A stretch of DNA of 64,000 bases from CAYYJR01 sp964472305 (lineage in GTDB: Bacteria; Armatimonadota; Hebobacteria; CAIYQO01), in the NCBI GenBank assembly GCA_964472305.1, contig CAYYJR010000012.1, positions 1 to 64,000 of the forward strand, written 5' to 3'. Below are positions 60,809 through 64,000 of this stretch, piece after piece; within the stretch, counting starts at the first letter, position 1; each line of letters starts with the position of its first letter. A program made the position numbers and the translations under genes. Under the pieces are notes generated by a model that saw only the letters and a list, made by a program, of their open reading frames with translations, had not been told where the DNA came from and searched no databases.

Positions 60809-61975
60809 ATGGTACGCGGAATTTACATTGTTCTCCTGGTAAGCATGCTGTGCGGACTGCCGATACTCATCGGTTGCAGCACCGGCAGCAGCGTGGATAA
60901 AGGGCCCGCGCAGTATTCCTATCTTGAACGCATCAATCCCGTCGATGGTGCGGTCATGGTCTGGATTCCCGCCGGCACATTCCTCATGGGCAGTCCAGCC
61001 GGCGAAGGCTATGACGACGAACATCCGCAACACCTGGTCAACCTGGATGGGTACTGGATATATAAGAATGTGGTCACGGTTTCGCAATATCTGAAATACT
61101 GGGACAGTAAAACGCATAATTCGCTCGATCCATCCGACCGCCTCCCCGCTCCACCGGCATGGATTCCCGCCACTGCTGATGAGAAAGCCAATGGCATCCC
61201 CTACGACATCACCGCGATGGCGCGCACAGCCAATGTCGTGAGCGTGACCACCAGTCTTGCGCACGGATTGGCGGTCGGTGATTACATCGTCGTAAGCGAT
61301 TGCGGAACGAGCAGCTTCAATATCGCCAACGGCCTTGTGGCCTCCGTCCCGACCCCCAAATCGTTTACCTTCGCGCAAACGGGCAACAACGCGACGGTGA
61401 CCAGATACTTCGGGAACGTCAAGAAAGATTATTGGCGCATGATCTGGTCACGAAAACTCGAGTATCCGATGGAGAACATTAGCTGGTCCCAGGCTGTCGC
61501 CTACGCACAATGGGCGGGCGCCAGCTTACCCACCGAGGCGCAATGGGAAAAGGCCGCGCGGGGCGTCGATGGCCGACGCTATCCCTGGGGTAACACCTGG
61601 GATATGAATCGATGCATGAACTGGGAAAATTCATCCGATGTCGCCGGTAATTGGACCGGACCTGATCGCTTGGATTCAGTACCTCCCATTTATCGTCCCA
61701 CCGGGTATTTCCTCTCCGGCGCCAGCCCGTATGGCGTACTCGATATGGCGGGCAACGTGTTACAATGGTGCGCGGATTATTACGGCGCGGATTTTTACGC
61801 GCAGTCGCCGCGCACTAATCCGACCGGGCCTGACGTCGGCATCTATCGCGTCATTCGCGGCAGCAGCAGCCGCACGCTGAACAGCGCCGATTATCGCTGT
61901 GCCATCCGCCGCAACTTCACCCCGTCGAACTACTGGGATTATCAGCCCATCGGCTTCCGCTGCGTGATGCGCTAA
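60809..61975 (+). CDS. lipoprotein with an FGE/SUMF1-type domain carrying an inserted module
   Basis: A 388-residue lipoprotein (lipobox LPILIGCS, Cys23). It has the FGE-sulfatase/EgtB fold: MVWIPAGTFLMGSPAGEG, then ENISWSQAVAYAQWAGASLPTEAQWEKAARG, YPWGN, YGVLDMAGNVLQWCAD and IRGSSSR...PIGFRCVMR. The catalytic Cys pair of true formylglycine-generating enzyme (GGS-x-LC-x4-C) is not present: the region reads RGSSSRTLNSADYRC. Residues about 131-205 are an insertion with the motif VVSVTTSLAHGLAVGDYIVV...FNIANGLVASVPTPKSFTFAQTG, a beta-repeat common in phage tail and adhesin proteins. I infer a non-catalytic, surface-exposed binding protein. The ATG at 60809 follows AAGGCGG; 60794 is an alternative. 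Confidence 0.8.
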   Translation: MVRGIYIVLLVSMLCGLPILIGCSTGSSVDKGPAQYSYLERINPVDGAVMVWIPAGTFLMGSPAGEGYDDEHPQHLVNLDGYWIYKNVVTVSQYLKYWDSKTHNSLDPSDRLPAPPAWIPATADEKANGIPYDITAMARTANVVSVTTSLAHGLAVGDYIVVSDCGTSSFNIANGLVASVPTPKSFTFAQTGNNATVTRYFGNVKKDYWRMIWSRKLEYPMENISWSQAVAYAQWAGASLPTEAQWEKAARGVDGRRYPWGNTWDMNRCMNWENSSDVAGNWTGPDRLDSVPPIYRPTGYFLSGASPYGVLDMAGNVLQWCADYYGADFYAQSPRTNPTGPDVGIYRVIRGSSSRTLNSADYRCAIRRNFTPSNYWDYQPIGFRCVMR

Positions 61976-62010
61976 CCATGTGCCTCGCGGCGTGCTGTTT
62001 CTGCATGGCG

Positions 62011-62042
62011 CCACTCGCCGGGCCTTCCGGCGAGTGGTTTTT
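62011..62042 (+). terminator. intrinsic terminator after the FGE-domain gene
   Basis: A perfect 11-bp GC-rich stem (CCACTCGCCGG and its complement) with a 5-base loop, followed directly by TTTTT. Confidence 0.88.
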
Positions 62043-62194
62043 GCTGTTGCACGGCGGAGGAAGCCGTCACCTTCGGCAGGAAACTGGCCGGCGATGATCG
62101 AAATATGGTAATGTATCCACTGCCCATCGCCAGCGCGCGCAACAAACGGCGCGCGTCATGACGAGGTTGACACAAATGAGGAAGACCGACCGCA

Positions 62195-63583
62195 ATGATC
62201 GAACGCTATAGTTATCCTGCAATGAAGGCGCTGTGGGAACCGCAGCATCGTTACGATACCTGGCTGGAAGTGGAATTGCAGATTGCCGAGGCGTGGGCTG
62301 CGCTGGGCGTGGTGCCGCGCGAGGCGGCTGTCGCCCTGCGCAAGAACGCGAAAGTGGATGCGCAACGCGCCATCGAACTGGAAGGCGAGGCGCCGGGGAA
62401 AGAGGCCGAGGGAAAGGAGCAGCAACGAACCCGCCACGATCTGATTGCCTTCCTGCACGCGGTCTACGAGCATCTGGGCGAGGAAAAAAACTGGCTGCAC
62501 TACGGGGTTACCTCCTACGATATCGAGGATACCGCGCTCTCGCTGCTGATGCGCGACGCGGCGCAGTTGATTCTGCAGGATATCGATGCGCTGGACGCAG
62601 CCATCGTCACGCGCGCGAAGGAACACAAGTGGAGCTTCATGATGGGCCGCAGTCACGGCGTGCACGCCGAGCCGATCACTTTCGGACTCAAGCTGTGCGT
62701 GTGGCTGGCCGAGTTGCGCCGTCGCCGCGCCATGTTTGCGCGCGCGGTGGAAACCATTTCCGCCTGTAAAATCTCCGGCGCCGTCGGCACTTTCGCCAAC
62801 GTTGATCCGCGCGTGGAAGAATACGTGGCAGCCCATCTCGGGCTGCAACCGGCGGAAGCCGCAACCCAGGTATTGCAGCGCGACCGCCACGCGGAGTTCC
62901 TCGCGGCGCTGGCCGTGCTCGCCGGTAGTCTCGAGCAATTCGCCACCGAAATGCGCAACCTGCAGCGGACGGATATTCTGGAGGCGGAAGAACCGTTCCA
63001 AAAAGGCCAGCGCGGATCGTCCGCCATGCCGCATAAGCGCAATCCCATCGTCTCCGAGCGCGTGAGCGGGATGGCGCGCCTGCTGCGCGGCTATCTGCTG
63101 CCGGCGCTGGAGAATATGGCGTTGTGGCACGAGCGCGACATCGCGCACTCGTCCGTCGAGCGCGTCATCATCCCCGACGCCTGCATTCTCATCGATTACA
63201 TGCTGAAAAAGTTCACCGCGGTGGTGCAGGGGATGTGCGTCTATGAGAAACGCATGCTGAAGAATCTGAACGCCACCGGCGGCCTGTTCAACAGTGAGGC
63301 GGTGATGCTAGCCGCGGTGAAAAACGGCATGGAGAAAGACGCCGCCTACACCGCCGTGCAGCGCAACGCCATGGCGACCTGGGAAAAAATCCAACACGAT
63401 GAGTTGACCACCGAGGATCTGGGCACCTATTATCCGGAACTGTTGAAGGCCGATCCGGAATTAGGCGCGTTCCTCACCCCGGAGGAGATCGATACGGCCT
63501 TCAACTGGCGCAGCCATCTGCAGCACATCGACGTCTTTTACCAACGGCTGGGCATCGGGGAAGTCGAAGAGGTTCACGGGTAA
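62195..63583 (+). CDS. purB: adenylosuccinate lyase PurB
   Basis: PurB cleaves SAICAR and adenylosuccinate in purine synthesis. The 462-residue enzyme begins MIERYSYPAMKALWEPQHRYDTWLEVELQIAEAWA and shows KNWLHYGVTSYDIEDTAL, GRSHGVHAEPITFGLK (catalytic His) and the fumarase-superfamily signature GSSAMPHKRNPIVSERVSGMARL. The other catalytic residue lies in the same loop (Ser before AMPHKRNP). Length is normal. No Shine-Dalgarno is seen close to the ATG. purF is in the same window but 49 kb away, so the purine genes are dispersed. Confidence 0.96.
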   Translation: MIERYSYPAMKALWEPQHRYDTWLEVELQIAEAWAALGVVPREAAVALRKNAKVDAQRAIELEGEAPGKEAEGKEQQRTRHDLIAFLHAVYEHLGEEKNWLHYGVTSYDIEDTALSLLMRDAAQLILQDIDALDAAIVTRAKEHKWSFMMGRSHGVHAEPITFGLKLCVWLAELRRRRAMFARAVETISACKISGAVGTFANVDPRVEEYVAAHLGLQPAEAATQVLQRDRHAEFLAALAVLAGSLEQFATEMRNLQRTDILEAEEPFQKGQRGSSAMPHKRNPIVSERVSGMARLLRGYLLPALENMALWHERDIAHSSVERVIIPDACILIDYMLKKFTAVVQGMCVYEKRMLKNLNATGGLFNSEAVMLAAVKNGMEKDAAYTAVQRNAMATWEKIQHDELTTEDLGTYYPELLKADPELGAFLTPEEIDTAFNWRSHLQHIDVFYQRLGIGEVEEVHG

Positions 63584-63631
63584 ACGAACCCGCGTGGACC
63601 GCGGTATCATGAGCACAAGGGGGAGCATGCT

Positions 63632-64000
63632 ATGCCATGGCGATTTCTATTCGGCATCCTGATTACGCTCATCGGATTGGGGTTGTTCCTCGATCAGGCG
63701 AACATCATTCCCCAATTCGAGATGTTGCGCGTGCTGGCGAACTGGTGGCCGCTGCTGATCACCATTCTCAGCCTGAACTATCTGGTTCGCAAGCCGGAAA
63801 ACCCATGGGGTACGCTGGTGCTGGTCGGATTGGGCCTGGCGTTGCTGGTGCGTTCGATGGACCTGGTGGTGGACAACAAGCCGAATCCGTGGCCATTCCT
63901 CAGCACCATCGCTCTGACGTTGTTCGGCATCCGCCTGCTGTTGCCGCAGATTCAACGGCTGCCGCGCATCGGCAAATCGGGATCGCACGCCAATTTCCGG
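63632..64000 (+). CDS. LiaF/LiaI-type transmembrane protein, 3' end outside window
   Basis: The first 123 residues of a membrane protein, open to the window end. GGGGGAG lies seven bases before the ATG. Four hydrophobic segments alternate with short polar loops (WRFLFGILITLIGLGLFLDQANIIP, WWPLLITILSLNYLVR, WGTLVLVGLGLALLVR, WPFLSTIALTLFGIRLLLPQ), the pattern of the LiaI-LiaF-like/DUF5668 transmembrane region. Members of this group often have a C-terminal toast_rack domain and take part in envelope-stress sensing, but that part is beyond the window. Confidence 0.75.
   Translation, partial: MPWRFLFGILITLIGLGLFLDQANIIPQFEMLRVLANWWPLLITILSLNYLVRKPENPWGTLVLVGLGLALLVRSMDLVVDNKPNPWPFLSTIALTLFGIRLLLPQIQRLPRIGKSGSHANFR

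Noticed and set aside
60809..61975. The FGE-domain protein as activator of the sulfatase stump's original enzyme
   Set aside because: It lacks the catalytic Cys pair, is exported as a lipoprotein, and lies 43 kb away.
1..64000. CRISPR arrays, transposases, phage genes, restriction or toxin-antitoxin systems, tRNA genes
   Set aside because: I looked for regular repeats, transposase motifs, cas genes and T-arm sequences by eye and found none that hold up.

Overview
The window is a contiguous, GC-rich (about 60 % by eye) piece of a bacterial chromosome with high coding density. Single-copy housekeeping genes (purF, purB, glmU, prmA, hisH, nadD, pcrA, mnmG, rsmG, parA, parB, trxA, trxB) are mixed with lineage-specific secreted proteins. 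I saw no rRNA, tRNA, CRISPR array, insertion sequence or prophage. A secretin, a PilM-PilN-PilO assembly platform, an RND efflux pump and a probable outer-membrane beta-barrel point to a diderm cell. The LysM plus copper-amine-oxidase-N protein, the GH42 and GHL-type glycoside hydrolases, the VanW and PrcB proteins and many genes without a Shine-Dalgarno site would suit an under-sampled soil or freshwater phylum such as Armatimonadota. That placement is an inference; no ribosomal marker is present to prove it.

Layout. 0-10 kb: the end of an RND pump with an unusual membrane insertion, a VanW-like protein, orphan larC, nadD, a degenerate M14 peptidase-like secreted protein, a GH42 enzyme and a double-PrcB lipoprotein. 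10-24 kb: an IscR-type Rrf2 regulator, a cytidylate-kinase-like protein, purF, a stand-alone LON domain, an HD-GYP/HEAT-repeat pair, a GHL-type glycosidase followed by a 41-codon sulfatase stump, a ComEC-like metallo-beta-lactamase protein, a zinc-ribbon protein, a tandem-repeat secreted protein, a LOG-family protein, glmU and a MetW-like methyltransferase. 24-38 kb: pcrA, an MFS transporter, prmA, hisH, trxA-trxB, a BON protein with a metallophosphoesterase, a putative caspase-like secreted protein and two other secreted proteins of unknown role. 38-43 kb: the classical mnmG-rsmG-parA-parB block with two perfect parS sites, which suggests the replication origin is not far away. 43-64 kb: an oxidoreductase, an outer-membrane protein, a dNTPase, a P-loop protein, a 902-residue LysM/stalk protein, a pilMNOPQ-type operon ending in an Ig-repeat lipoprotein, pilB, an orphan antiporter-like membrane protein, an FGE-domain lipoprotein, purB and the start of a LiaF-like membrane protein.

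How the genes work together. The clearest functional unit is the type IV pilus/type II secretion-like assembly at 50.0-59.1 kb: cytoplasmic PilM, inner-membrane PilN and PilO, a PilP-like linker that carries its own secretin-type domain, the PilQ secretin, a surface-type lipoprotein and the PilB extension ATPase. The par block segregates the origin region through ParB loading at the parS sites, one of which forms the last codons of mnmG. Several genes have a consensus -10 hexamer exactly six bases before the start codon and no Shine-Dalgarno, so leaderless translation looks common here. No defence island or obvious new multi-gene system is visible; the novelty lies in unusual domain architectures, degraded enzymes and regulatory DNA.
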